DNA of 64,000 nucleotides from an uncultured Pseudomonadales bacterium (GTDB lineage: Bacteria; Pseudomonadota; Gammaproteobacteria; Pseudomonadales; Pseudohongiellaceae): the NCBI GenBank assembly GCA_943789485.1, contig CALSUH010000017.1:1-64000 (forward strand), in the 5' to 3' direction. The translations under genes were made by a program, and so were the position numbers. Each line of letters opens with the position of its first letter. The first letter of the stretch is position 1. Below are positions 18,460-27,874 of the stretch, one piece after another. The notes below the pieces were generated by a model. The model saw nothing but the letters and a program-made list of their open reading frames with translations, did not search any database and had not been told where the DNA came from.

Positions 18460-19161
18460 ATGAACATAAGCACACGCAAGAGTCGGGTCCTGGTAACTAT
18501 TTTCTCTACCTTACTGAGCGCTCAGTTATTTGCCCAAGACGATACCCCTCTGGAAAGTGAAGGTGCACAGATCGCTTACTCGATCGGCGTCAACATCGGT
18601 CAGAACCTCCAGTCTCAGGGAATCTTGGAAGGCTTAGAACTTGATACTTTTATGGTAGGCATGTTCGATGCGATCAACGAAGAAGTGAAAATGAGTGATG
18701 AAGATATGCTCGCTGCGATTCAACTGTTTCAGCAGCGTATGGCTGAGCAGCAGCAGGCAATCCTGACAGAAAGCACGGCCGCTAGCGTAGAATTTCTAGC
18801 GAACAATTCGACTCAGGAGGGTGTTGTAACGCTTGCCTCGGGCTTGCAATACATGATCCTAGAGTCCGGCCCTGAAGGCAGTGCTTCGCCTGCGGCTACA
18901 GATTCGGTTCTTGCCCACTACCACGGCACGCTAATTGATGGCACGGTGTTTGATAGCTCCGTTGATCGTGGCGAACCTGCACAGTTCGGTTTGTCCCAAG
19001 TAATAAGTGGATGGACCGAAGGGTTGCAGTTGATGTCAGTAGGAGATAAATGGCGCCTATTTATTCCTGCGGCTATGGCTTACGGCGAGGCTTCACCTAC
19101 GCCGGCTATTCCGCCAAATTCTGCGTTGATCTTCGACGTAGAGATTTTGGAAATTCGCTAA
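18460..19161 (+). CDS. FKBP-type peptidyl-prolyl cis-trans isomerase, secreted
   Basis: From ATG 18460, preceded by AAGGA, it encodes 233 residues: a signal peptide (MNISTRKSRVLVTIFSTLLS, cleavage after LFA), an N-terminal dimerisation helix domain like FkpA/Mip (residues 30-125, AQIAYSIGVNIGQNLQSQG) and a C-terminal FKBP domain (about 150-233) with VLAHYHGTLIDGTVFDSS, SGWTEGLQLM and AYGEASPTPAIPPNSALIFD. It acts as a periplasmic folding helper. FkpA or Mip subfamily cannot be decided from this sequence alone. Confidence 0.93.
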   Translation: MNISTRKSRVLVTIFSTLLSAQLFAQDDTPLESEGAQIAYSIGVNIGQNLQSQGILEGLELDTFMVGMFDAINEEVKMSDEDMLAAIQLFQQRMAEQQQAILTESTAASVEFLANNSTQEGVVTLASGLQYMILESGPEGSASPAATDSVLAHYHGTLIDGTVFDSSVDRGEPAQFGLSQVISGWTEGLQLMSVGDKWRLFIPAAMAYGEASPTPAIPPNSALIFDVEILEIR

Positions 19162-19197
19162 TTTAAGTCGCTGTTAACAACTAGGTAGGGCACTATT

Positions 19198-20508
19198 TTG
19201 ACTAGTACTGATCGTCAAAAAGGATTGCTGCAGTTCCTGCAGCAATCCCCCTCACCTTTTCACGCAGTTGCCAACATGGCGACGCTGCTGGATGCAGCTG
19301 GCTTCCAGCGTCTGGACTCATCGAACAGCTGGAGTCTAGATAAAAACTCTCGTTACTATGTGTCTCGCAATGATTCTGCACTGATCGCATTCAAGACGGG
19401 TGTCGGCGACCTTCCCGATAGCGGCTTTAGAATAGCCGGCGCACACACTGATAGTCCCTGCCTAAAGATAAAGCCGCATGCGGATGTTTTTAGCCAAGGC
19501 TATGCCCAGTTAGGTGTCGAAGTCTATGGGGGTGCATTGCTCCATCCTTGGTTCGATAGAGACCTGTCAATCGCTGGCAGGGTGAATTATCAAAACGCCG
19601 ATGGCAGCTTGGCCTCGATTCTTGTGGACCTTAAAGACCCGGTCGGATTCATTCCTAGTCTCGCAATTCATCTCGATCGCACAGCGAATGAAGGACGAGC
19701 GATCAATAAACAAAAAGAACTGCCGCCTATTTTGTTGCAGTTAGATGAAGATGAAAAATTTAACTTCGAAGATTATTTGCTCGAGTATCTGCAGACGGAA
19801 CTAGGTTGCTTTGATGCCGACGCGATTCTTTCTCATGAATTGCTACTCTACGATACCCAGGCGCCAGCATTAGTTGGTCTGCGTAAACAATTTATCAGTA
19901 GTGCTCGCCTCGATAATTTACTGAGCTGTTTTGTCGCGCTTCATGCCCTGATTGAGGGTAAGGATGAAACGGCTAGCGTCTTAGTTTGCAATGACCACGA
20001 AGAAGTGGGCTCGGTCTCCGCCTCTGGAGCAGAAGGGCCATTCTTAAAATCCGTATTGCAGAGGATGCTTGAGTCTGAGGATAAAGCCGGCGGAAGTAGT
20101 GCTGCTAGTTTTGATAGGGCGATACAAAATTCGGTTCTTCTTTCTGTGGACAACGCACACGGTGTTCATCCTAATTTTTCAGATAAGCACGATAGTGCGC
20201 ACTCGCCAAAGCTCAATGCGGGGCCGGTCATCAAGATAAATGCTAATCAGCGCTACGCGAGTAATAGCGAATCTATCGCGCTGCTAAAATCAATCTGTAA
20301 TCGTCTGGACATAGGCCATCAATCGTTCGTCATGCGTTCCGATATGGGATGCGGTAGCACCATTGGGCCTATCACGTCTGCGCTACTCGGCATTTCAACA
20401 GTTGATATAGGGATTGCGAGTTTCGCCATGCATTCCATTCGAGAGAGTGCTGGGGCGGAGGATGTTGAATCTATGGGTACGCTAATTCAGGCATTCTTTG
20501 AGCGCTAG
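19198..20508 (+). CDS. apeB: M18 family aminopeptidase (ApeB-like)
   Basis: Zinc aminopeptidase of the aspartyl aminopeptidase family, cytosolic. Metal and catalytic segments: AGAHTDSPCLKIKP, SSARLDNLLSCFVALH, CNDHEEVGSVSASGAEG, SVDNAHGVHPNFSDKHD and the C-terminal MGCGSTIGPI. Length 436 residues is normal. TTG start at 19198 with AGGTAGGG upstream and the conserved N-terminus LLQFLQQSPSPFHAVANMA. Confidence 0.94.
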   Translation: MTSTDRQKGLLQFLQQSPSPFHAVANMATLLDAAGFQRLDSSNSWSLDKNSRYYVSRNDSALIAFKTGVGDLPDSGFRIAGAHTDSPCLKIKPHADVFSQGYAQLGVEVYGGALLHPWFDRDLSIAGRVNYQNADGSLASILVDLKDPVGFIPSLAIHLDRTANEGRAINKQKELPPILLQLDEDEKFNFEDYLLEYLQTELGCFDADAILSHELLLYDTQAPALVGLRKQFISSARLDNLLSCFVALHALIEGKDETASVLVCNDHEEVGSVSASGAEGPFLKSVLQRMLESEDKAGGSSAASFDRAIQNSVLLSVDNAHGVHPNFSDKHDSAHSPKLNAGPVIKINANQRYASNSESIALLKSICNRLDIGHQSFVMRSDMGCGSTIGPITSALLGISTVDIGIASFAMHSIRESAGAEDVESMGTLIQAFFER

Positions 20509-22509
20509 CTATCGCTGTTTCTTTAAGTCTTTAATTAGAAAGCGTGTTGGGTTGAGGGATCCTATAATGTCGCGACTCAGCGGCAAATTTTCGTTAGCTA
20601 TTAGGCTCGCTAGAAACTCGGCACTAAGTGGGCAGCTGGCAAGCCCATTCGACCCGTGTGCCACATTCAGATAGAGGCCCGTATAATATTCCCCAGTTGA
20701 ATTAAACTTCGCTCTCGCGTTCCTTGAAAGCTCCGCATAGCGTGTGCGCATTTTCTCTAGATCCGGCGCCGTACCAACCAAAGGCAAGCGGTCGGGCGAG
20801 TTGCAACGCAGTGATACACGCTCAACAGCAGCGTCCTCAGTTAAGATGCCAGCGCCAGCAAAGTTAGCGGCAGCCACTATTATGTTCTCATGCGTATCGG
20901 CAGCACGTGTTCGCAACTCGCTGCTGTTAGCGTAGCTGGCAGAAAGAAGGTGCCGGTCTTCGCTAGCAGGGAATACCGTGCGACCACCGCTGACTACACA
21001 TTCGAGTCTGTTACTGATTTGATTGGCGGGTATTTCTGAGGTTTGTCCGCGCAAAGTTTGCAGAGGCAGGCCCGCAAACTGATCAAGCTGCTCTGCACTA
21101 TGGCTGTTGGCGACAACGACAACGTCCGCATCAGCCACCAGGGTCTGACCTGCACTAAGCTGCCATTTCTCGTCCGTTCTACTCAACGCAGTAATTCGAG
21201 TATTAAAAACGCAGCTTATGTTGCTGTGAGCGAGATAGGCCTCGCACAAAGAAGCGGGTTTCATTGCTCCGCCGGATGGGAACAGCCAAGCTTCTTCGCG
21301 CAGTGCTATTCCAGCTTTACTCGATGCCTGGTCTTTGGATAGTTGTTGCACAATCTGTGCTGAGTAGAGTTGCTGCAATTTTTCCAATTGAAGCGGGTTT
21401 CGCTTGTTCATGGCATTCGACAATTGCAGTACGCCGCAGGGATTCCAGGCGATGCTGTGGTGCCGGTTGATCTGCTTGAACTGCCGCAATGCGAACAGAT
21501 AGGCGTGTAAGAAGAATTGCGCTTCAGGGGAGGCCGCGTTAAATAACCGACAGCGCAGGGCCATTTGGGTACTTCCCGAAGCGCCGCTTGCGGGCGTTTG
21601 ACCGGCGTCGACTACTGTTACCTGCCATCCGCGCTGCGCGAGGCTGTGGGCAGTGCTGCAGCCGGCCAGACCGGCGCCAATGACGACGGCAGTTCTACCT
21701 TTGAAGTGCGGCTTTGGCAAGGTGAGCCACGGAGAATCTCGTCTGTGCAGTGTTTCTGTCTGTTTTGGATTGCCCGGTGGCGGTGGAATCTTGATAGCCG
21801 GCATTCTTGCGAACAAGCTATGGCGTTTTCTCCCGAAGCCTTCGATTTTGCTCACTTCAAAACCGGCATTTTTGAGAGCTGTGCGTACCTTCCCGGCGAC
21901 GCTGTAGCTACTGAGTGTAGTGGTCTCGTCGCTGCAGCTAGCGAGTAGACGCATGAGGGGTTCTTCCCAAAGCCCGGTATTGGTAGCCGGTGAGAACCCA
22001 TCAAGAAACCAGCACTGTATAGCAGGGCAGGCGTCGGTCATGCGGCGATTTAACTGCTCATGGGCATCACCATAGTAAACATCGAGGGTGATTTCGTTCG
22101 CAGGTGATAGGCGGTGACAGCCCTCACTGTGGTCTGTGTATTGCTCTAGCAGTTCAGCACTTTGGGCAGCAAGGTTCGGCCAGCGCTGATGTATCCTCTG
22201 CATTTCCTCAATCGTTAGAGGGTGTTTCTCGAAAGCGATGTAGTGTAGGCGGCCTGGTCGCTTTTCCAGCTTCTGCCAGAGTTTCATCACTTGTAGGAAG
22301 TTGAGCCCACTACCGAATCCCAGTTCGCCGATATGGAATGTCTCAATGCAGCTGTCATGGTTCCAGCGCTGCTTGAGTTTGTTTGCTTCCAAGAAGACGT
22401 GCTGGCTCTCCGCGGCTGCGTCATCCCGCGAATAATAGATATCCTGGAACTGCGTAGAGTAGGGTAGGCCGGATTCGAGCCAGCTAATTTTGGCGTTCTC
22501 GATTTTCAT
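20509..22509 (-). CDS. mnmC: Bifunctional tRNA mnm5s2U biosynthesis protein MnmC
   Basis: MnmC completes 5-methylaminomethyl-2-thiouridine at the wobble base of tRNAs for Lys, Glu, Gln and others. The N-terminal half (1-240) is the SAM methyltransferase MnmC2 (FHIGELGFGSGLNFLQVMK, CWFLDGFSPATNTGLWE). The C-terminal half is the FAD oxidase MnmC1, with the dinucleotide motif VVIGAGLAGCSTAHSLAQRG near residue 273. Length 666 residues, the full fused form. Convergent with apeB, whose stop codon is adjacent. Confidence 0.95.
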   Translation of the reverse strand: MKIENAKISWLESGLPYSTQFQDIYYSRDDAAAESQHVFLEANKLKQRWNHDSCIETFHIGELGFGSGLNFLQVMKLWQKLEKRPGRLHYIAFEKHPLTIEEMQRIHQRWPNLAAQSAELLEQYTDHSEGCHRLSPANEITLDVYYGDAHEQLNRRMTDACPAIQCWFLDGFSPATNTGLWEEPLMRLLASCSDETTTLSSYSVAGKVRTALKNAGFEVSKIEGFGRKRHSLFARMPAIKIPPPPGNPKQTETLHRRDSPWLTLPKPHFKGRTAVVIGAGLAGCSTAHSLAQRGWQVTVVDAGQTPASGASGSTQMALRCRLFNAASPEAQFFLHAYLFALRQFKQINRHHSIAWNPCGVLQLSNAMNKRNPLQLEKLQQLYSAQIVQQLSKDQASSKAGIALREEAWLFPSGGAMKPASLCEAYLAHSNISCVFNTRITALSRTDEKWQLSAGQTLVADADVVVVANSHSAEQLDQFAGLPLQTLRGQTSEIPANQISNRLECVVSGGRTVFPASEDRHLLSASYANSSELRTRAADTHENIIVAAANFAGAGILTEDAAVERVSLRCNSPDRLPLVGTAPDLEKMRTRYAELSRNARAKFNSTGEYYTGLYLNVAHGSNGLASCPLSAEFLASLIANENLPLSRDIIGSLNPTRFLIKDLKKQR

Positions 22510-22712
22510 CTAGGGAAACGGTTTTCCTGTAGTGCACTGACTATTGGGCGCTTGCGAATGCTATTAGAATCACGGCAGAGCTTACACGCTTTCAAGATTA
22601 GCCAACAGCGTCGAGCATGGCTGCCAAGCCAAAGGATTGTGAGCTGACATATTGGGCTGTTAATGAGGTAAAATGCTGCTTTTGGCCTTGGCCGCACACA
22701 GGATTTTGTAAA

Positions 22713-23811
22713 ATGTTGGAAATTAACAGTCAGCTTGGGGTGTTAAAGGAGTTAGGTAACAGAACCGATAGTCTCAGGGGGTATCTTTGACTACGAGACC
22801 AAGAAGGAAAGGTTGGCCGAGGTTGAGCTAGAGCTGGGGGAGTCTTCGGTTTGGGATAAGCCTGAGTATGCACAGGGTCTTGGCAAGGAACGTTCGAGCC
22901 TAGAGGCCGTCGTTGCGACTATCGAGAAGATGGAATCTGGTATTGTCGATGTTGCAGAGCTATTAGGGCTGGCGCAAGAAGAGTCTGATGAAGAGCTCTT
23001 TGATGCGGCGAACAAAGACCTGGAATCATTAAAGACGAGTTTAGAGACGCTTGAATTTCGCCGCATGTTTTCTGGCGAGATGGATGAGGCTAGCGCCTAT
23101 CTCGATATCCAGGCAGGTTCTGGTGGCACAGAGGCTCAGGATTGGGCGGAGATGCTGCTGCGAATGTATCTGCGCTGGGGCGAGAGCAAGGGCTTTAAGG
23201 CTGAACTTGTGGAGGTGTCCGGTGGTGATGTTGCTGGCATTAAGAGTGCGACGATTCTGATCAGCGGCGACTATGCCTTCGGTTGGCTGCGCACCGAAAC
23301 GGGCGTGCACCGACTAGTTCGTAAATCACCATTCGACTCAGGTAGTAGGCGCCATACTTCATTTGCCTCGGTGTTTGTATCGCCAGAGATAAACGATGAT
23401 ATCGAAGTAAATCTCGATATGTCGCAGGTGCGAATTGATACCTACAGAGCAAGTGGTGCAGGCGGTCAGCACGTCAATAAAACCGACTCCGCTATTCGCC
23501 TGACGCATGAGCCTAGCGGCATAGTGGTCCAGTGCCAGAGTCAGCGATCGCAGCACAAGAACAAAGATGCGGCGATAAAGCAGCTGAAGGCAAAGTTGTA
23601 TGAGTTGGAAGAACTGAAGCGCAAAGAAGAGATGCAAAGTGTTGAAGAATCCAAGGCGGATATCGGCTGGGGCAGTCAAATCCGCTCCTATGTTTTAGAT
23701 CAGTCGCGCATCAAGGATTTACGTACGAATGTTGAGGCGACCAATACCGGCGCCGTACTCGACGGTGATTTAGATAAATTTATCGAGGCGAGTTTAAAGA
23801 TGGGGCTGTAA
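22713..23811 (+). CDS. prfB: Peptide chain release factor 2 with programmed +1 frameshift
   Basis: RF2 releases peptides at UGA and UAA. Translation starts at ATG 22713 (AGGA nine bases before) and reaches an in-frame UGA at codon 26 (22788-22790). The context AGGGGGTATCTTTGAC is the classical RF2 recoding signal: an internal Shine-Dalgarno sequence, a slippery CTT and UGA-C. After a +1 shift the frame continues [13 protein letters not shown] to the stop at 23809-23811. Seen further on are the SPF stop-recognition tripeptide ([12 protein letters not shown]) and the GGQ motif ([13 protein letters not shown]). Low RF2 raises frameshifting, so the gene regulates itself. It lies before lysS, as in many Proteobacteria. 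Confidence 0.97.
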
Positions 23812-23884
23812 CTGAGCCTTGGAAAGAGAAAATCGAAAATCGAACGCATAGAATTGATAGCAGGGTTACAGGAACCATAAGCAA

Positions 23885-25375
23885 ATGATTGAAGAAAATC
23901 AGGACGAAAACAAGCTAATCGCTCAGCGCAGAGAAAAACTAACAGCCATCCGTGCGAAGCGAGTGGCGTTCCCTAATGGCTTTATCAAAGAAGACACATC
24001 GACTGACTTGATTGAAAAATACGAGACTAAGACAAAGGAAGAGTTAGAAGGCCTGGCCGTTACTGCCGCTATAGCAGGAAGAATAATTCGCATGCGCGGC
24101 CCATTCGTCGTACTACAAGACGGAAGCGGTCAAATGCAGATCTATCTTAATAACAAGTCATACTCTGATGAGCAGGCGGAGGAGATCAAGGCATTCGATC
24201 TGGGCGATATAATCGGTGTTCATGGTGAGATATTTAAAACTGGGAAGGGAGAGCTGACGCTGCGCGCTGGCACGTTTGAGTTACTGACTAAGTCGCTGCG
24301 CCCGCTACCGGACAAGCACAAGGGATTGACCGACACCGAAATGCGCTATCGTCAGCGCTATGTTGATTTAATCGTTAATGAGGAGTCTCGGAAGATCTTC
24401 CAGACTCGTTCTCGCATAATGCGACTTATCCGCCAATATTTTGAGTCGCTGGATTTCATGGAGGTGGAGACACCAATGATGCAGGTGATTCCCGGCGGAG
24501 CAACAGCCAGACCTTTTATCACACATCACAATGCATTGGATCAGGAGATGTATCTGCGGGTGGCGCCGGAATTGTTTCTTAAGCGTCTGGTCGTAGGCGG
24601 TTTCGAGCGCGTCTTCGAGTTGAATCGAAATTTTAGGAATGAGGGTTTGTCTACGCGGCATAACCCCGAGTTTACGATGTTGGAGTTCTATCAGGCCTAT
24701 GCGCGTTATCAAGACCTCATGGACTTAACAGAAGATCTATTTCGTAAGATAGCAATTGAAATTGGCGGTAGCAGCAAAGTTAGTTTTCAAGGCTCGGAAT
24801 ACGATTTCGCAGAACCTTTTGCCCGGCTTTCTGTAACTGATTCGATAAAAAAATATTGTTCAGTGGTGGATGACGCCGCCTTCGCCTCCACAGAATCTGT
24901 GGTGGCCCTTGCCAACAGTCTCGATGTTCATTTCGATGAGAACTGGTCGAAGGGGAAAGTGCTGATGGAGATATTCGACCAGAAGGTAGAGGCGCAGATA
25001 GACCAGCCAACGTTTATTACTGAATATCCTATTGAGGTTTCACCACTTGCCAGGCGCAATGAGCAGAACCCTGAGATCACAGATCGATTCGAGCTGATCA
25101 TCGGTGGTAGAGAGTTAGCCAATGGCTTTTCGGAGCTCAACGATCCCGAGGATCAAGCGGAACGCTTTAAGGAACAGGTGGCACAGAAAGATTCGGGCGA
25201 TAGTGAGGCGATGCATTTCGATCATGACTACGTGACGGCCTTGGAATATGGAATGCCACCGACCGCCGGTGAGGGCATAGGCATCGATCGCTTGGTTATG
25301 TTGTTTACCGATTCTGCTTCCATTAAGGATGTGCTGCTGTTTCCACACATGCGTGTACAACAAGATCCTACGTAG
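23885..25375 (+). CDS. lysS: Lysyl-tRNA synthetase, class II
   Basis: Charges tRNA-Lys. An N-terminal OB-fold anticodon-binding domain (about 55-150, [19 protein letters not shown]) precedes the class II core: motif 1 with [19 protein letters not shown], motif 2 with [16 protein letters not shown] and motif 3 with [13 protein letters not shown]. Length 496 residues. It follows prfB by 73 bases and is probably co-transcribed with it. Confidence 0.97.
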   Translation: MIEENQDENKLIAQRREKLTAIRAKRVAFPNGFIKEDTSTDLIEKYETKTKEELEGLAVTAAIAGRIIRMRGPFVVLQDGSGQMQIYLNNKSYSDEQAEEIKAFDLGDIIGVHGEIFKTGKGELTLRAGTFELLTKSLRPLPDKHKGLTDTEMRYRQRYVDLIVNEESRKIFQTRSRIMRLIRQYFESLDFMEVETPMMQVIPGGATARPFITHHNALDQEMYLRVAPELFLKRLVVGGFERVFELNRNFRNEGLSTRHNPEFTMLEFYQAYARYQDLMDLTEDLFRKIAIEIGGSSKVSFQGSEYDFAEPFARLSVTDSIKKYCSVVDDAAFASTESVVALANSLDVHFDENWSKGKVLMEIFDQKVEAQIDQPTFITEYPIEVSPLARRNEQNPEITDRFELIIGGRELANGFSELNDPEDQAERFKEQVAQKDSGDSEAMHFDHDYVTALEYGMPPTAGEGIGIDRLVMLFTDSASIKDVLLFPHMRVQQDPT

Positions 25376-25407
25376 CAGAAATGCTGCTAGACAAAGAGTA
25401 AAGACGC

Positions 25408-26109
25408 GTGGGACAGACCGAGTCAGAGCTAAGCGAGATAGAACTAGAAAGCTCTTGGAGAAAGAGGTTGCAGGGTGACCTAGATTCGCAGTATATGCTT
25501 GAGCTGCGCAATTTTTTGCGTGAACAGAAGACGCTTGGTAAGACGATCTATCCTGCAACCGATAAAATTTTCGCTGCACTTAATACAACGTCATTCGATG
25601 CCGTGAAGGTGGTCATACTCGGGCAAGACCCCTATCACGGGCCAGGGCAAGCGCACGGCCTCTGCTTCTCCGTTAGGCCGGATGTGCCAGTACCTCCTTC
25701 GCTGCGAAACATCTACAAAGAGCTGGCTGCCGATGTTAAATTTCTGCCGCCCAAGCATGGCTGCCTTAATGAGTGGGCGCAGCAGGGAGTGCTGCTTCTC
25801 AACTCTGTGTTAACAGTTGAACAGAGCCTGGCTTCTTCACATAAGGGAAAAGGGTGGGAGAAGTTTACTGATAGCGTAGTGAATCAACTGAACGCTGAAA
25901 CGAAGAATATCGTTTTTGTGCTGTGGGGGAACTATGCCCAGAAGAAGGGTGAATTGATCGATAGGCAGAGACATCTCGTGCTGCAGTCAGCGCATCCCTC
26001 GCCGCTATCTGCGAGCCGAGGATTTTATGGAAATCACCACTTCACTAAGATTAACGAGTATTTACGCACACATGACAAGGCGGTAATCGACTGGCAGCTA
26101 TCAGGCTAG
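25408..26109 (+). CDS. ung: Uracil-DNA glycosylase
   Basis: Family 1 UDG that removes uracil from DNA to start base excision repair. The catalytic segment GQDPYHGPGQAHGLCFSV holds the water-activating Asp, and HPSPLSASRGFYG the second catalytic His. Length 233 residues. The GTG start at 25408, 32 bases after lysS, gives the standard N-terminal length; its ribosome site is weak. Confidence 0.96.
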   Translation: MGQTESELSEIELESSWRKRLQGDLDSQYMLELRNFLREQKTLGKTIYPATDKIFAALNTTSFDAVKVVILGQDPYHGPGQAHGLCFSVRPDVPVPPSLRNIYKELAADVKFLPPKHGCLNEWAQQGVLLLNSVLTVEQSLASSHKGKGWEKFTDSVVNQLNAETKNIVFVLWGNYAQKKGELIDRQRHLVLQSAHPSPLSASRGFYGNHHFTKINEYLRTHDKAVIDWQLSG

Positions 26110-26142
26110 TGCTTACTGCGAATTTAACGTTGGGACAAAATT

Positions 26143-27369
26143 ATGAGTGATAGCTGCATCATCGTCGGCGCTAGCCATGCAGGGGTTTCTCTTGCGCTAC
26201 AACTTCGCAAGGAAGGGTGGACCGCTCCAATCAAATTAATCGGCGAGGAGTCTGAGTTGCCGTATCATCGGCCGCCGTTGTCTAAGGAGCATCTCGCGGG
26301 GAAAAAAGACCTGGATGTCATGCGTCTGCGTCCCGCCAAGGTATATGCAGATAACGGTATCGACCTTCTGCTGTCTACACGAGTAAGTAGCATCGATACT
26401 CAATCAAGAGAAGTTAAGTTAAGCAGTGGCGAGAGCTTAGGGTATCAAAAGCTAGCATTGTGTACCGGTGCGAGCGCCCGTGAATTCATCCCCGCCAGAG
26501 GGTTGGAGAATGTATTTTATATTCGCACTGCTGCAGATATTGCCCGGCTTGCACCGCATATCCAAAAGGGGCGCCGGGTTCTTGTAATTGGCGGTGGTTA
26601 CATCGGGCTGGAGGCGGCTGCGGTATTAGCAGAGCTGGAAGTTAGTGTTTCGGTGCTTGAGATGTCCGAGCGCATCTTGCAACGAGTTACGAGCCCAAAG
26701 ATGTCGAGTTATATGCAGCAGCTGCAAGAGTCGCACGGTGTAGAGGTTTATACCGGAGTCGAAGTTGAATCGATTCGAGAAGAAGGGCAGGAAAAGCTAG
26801 TTGGTTGTGCCGACGGCACCGAGTTTCGAGCAGACTTCTTACTAATCGGTATAGGGGTGGAGGCGAATGTATCCCTTGCGCTTGAGGCTGGAATTCAATG
26901 CGAGGCTGGCATACAGGTGAACGAGTATTGTCGTACCAGTGACGCACATGTTTATGCTGCCGGTGATTGCACTGTGCACCCCAGTCTAATTTACCAGCGG
27001 CAGATTAGATTGGAATCGGTTCAGAACGCCAATGATCAGGCGCGTGTCGCGGCAGCCAATATTTGCGGGAAAGAGCAGGTGTACGATGCCGTGCCCTGGT
27101 TTTGGTCGGATCAATACTCTATAAAATTGCAAATGGTAGGCCTGAATACTGATTACGACCAAGTTGTAATGAGGGGCTCGGCTGAGGGCGGGGTCGAGGC
27201 AAGTTTCGCCCTATTTTATTTAAAGGAGGGTGTGTTGATCGCAGCGGACTGTGTAGGGCGACCCAAGGAATTTATGATCAGCAAGAAATTGATAAAAGCG
27301 AGAGACAAGGTTCCTGCAGAACATTTGCAGAACGAGGCGATAGAACCGATAAGTTTTTCTACAGTCTAA
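26143..27369 (+). CDS. FAD-dependent ferredoxin--NAD(P)H reductase
   Basis: Two Rossmann motifs are visible: an FAD site at the N-terminus (IIVGASHAGVSLALQLRKEG) and an NAD site near residue 145 (VLVIGGGYIGLEAAAVLAEL); YAAGDCTVHPS is the second FAD-contact motif. The C-terminal reductase domain carries WFWSDQYSIKLQMVGL, as in putidaredoxin and rhodocoxin reductases, which pass electrons from NADH to a ferredoxin for a P450 or dioxygenase. No such partner lies nearby, so the physiological acceptor is unknown. 408 residues. Confidence 0.9.
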   Translation: MSDSCIIVGASHAGVSLALQLRKEGWTAPIKLIGEESELPYHRPPLSKEHLAGKKDLDVMRLRPAKVYADNGIDLLLSTRVSSIDTQSREVKLSSGESLGYQKLALCTGASAREFIPARGLENVFYIRTAADIARLAPHIQKGRRVLVIGGGYIGLEAAAVLAELEVSVSVLEMSERILQRVTSPKMSSYMQQLQESHGVEVYTGVEVESIREEGQEKLVGCADGTEFRADFLLIGIGVEANVSLALEAGIQCEAGIQVNEYCRTSDAHVYAAGDCTVHPSLIYQRQIRLESVQNANDQARVAAANICGKEQVYDAVPWFWSDQYSIKLQMVGLNTDYDQVVMRGSAEGGVEASFALFYLKEGVLIAADCVGRPKEFMISKKLIKARDKVPAEHLQNEAIEPISFSTV

Positions 27370-27375
27370 ATCTGT

Positions 27376-27732
27376 TCAGCTACCGTTGTATATACAGCCA
27401 CTGGTGCAGGTTTCGCGAATTTCGATGATTGATAATTCAGCGAGCTGGGGATATAGTTTATTCCAAATCCAGCGTGCCAGCACTTCGCTGGTTGGATTCT
27501 CGAGCCCTGGGATCTCATTCAAATAGTAATGATCCAGTTGTGCCAAGATCGGGTTAAATGCATCCGCAATCTTTGAAAAATCCATGACCCAGCCGCTGTC
27601 GTTTCCAACAGGGCCTTCGACTTCTATTCTAATGAGAAAGGAGTGGCCATGAAGACGAGCACATTTGTGACCTTCTGGAACGTTGGGGAGTCTGTGAGCC
27701 GCTTCGAAGCGAAATTCTTTGAATATTTTCAT
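27376..27732 (-). CDS. queD: 6-carboxy-5,6,7,8-tetrahydropterin synthase QueD
   Basis: QueD makes 6-carboxytetrahydropterin from dihydroneopterin triphosphate, the step before QueE. The zinc ligands and active-site Cys are visible in [20 protein letters not shown] and GHSF. Length 118 residues is standard. It is convergent with the ferredoxin reductase gene (six bases between) and about 20 kb from queE-queC, so it is regulated apart from them. Confidence 0.95.
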   Translation of the reverse strand: MKIFKEFRFEAAHRLPNVPEGHKCARLHGHSFLIRIEVEGPVGNDSGWVMDFSKIADAFNPILAQLDHYYLNEIPGLENPTSEVLARWIWNKLYPQLAELSIIEIRETCTSGCIYNGS

Positions 27733-27874
27733 AGCGTAGTGCCCGTGCGCAGCCGTAGCCCGGCCGGAAGCGGTTTAGGATTGGCGCAACATACTATCTT
27801 GTCCGTTTTATGTATAGGCCCTTTGGAATATAATCATTCCATCGAGTAGGTAACTCTATAGGATCAGGCGTTAT

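Noticed and set aside
22713-23811. prfB frame break as a sequencing error
   Set aside because: It has the exact RF2 recoding signal at codon 26, so it is programmed.
26143-27369. Ferredoxin reductase as part of a P450 or dioxygenase cluster
   Set aside because: No ferredoxin, P450 or oxygenase gene lies in the neighbourhood.
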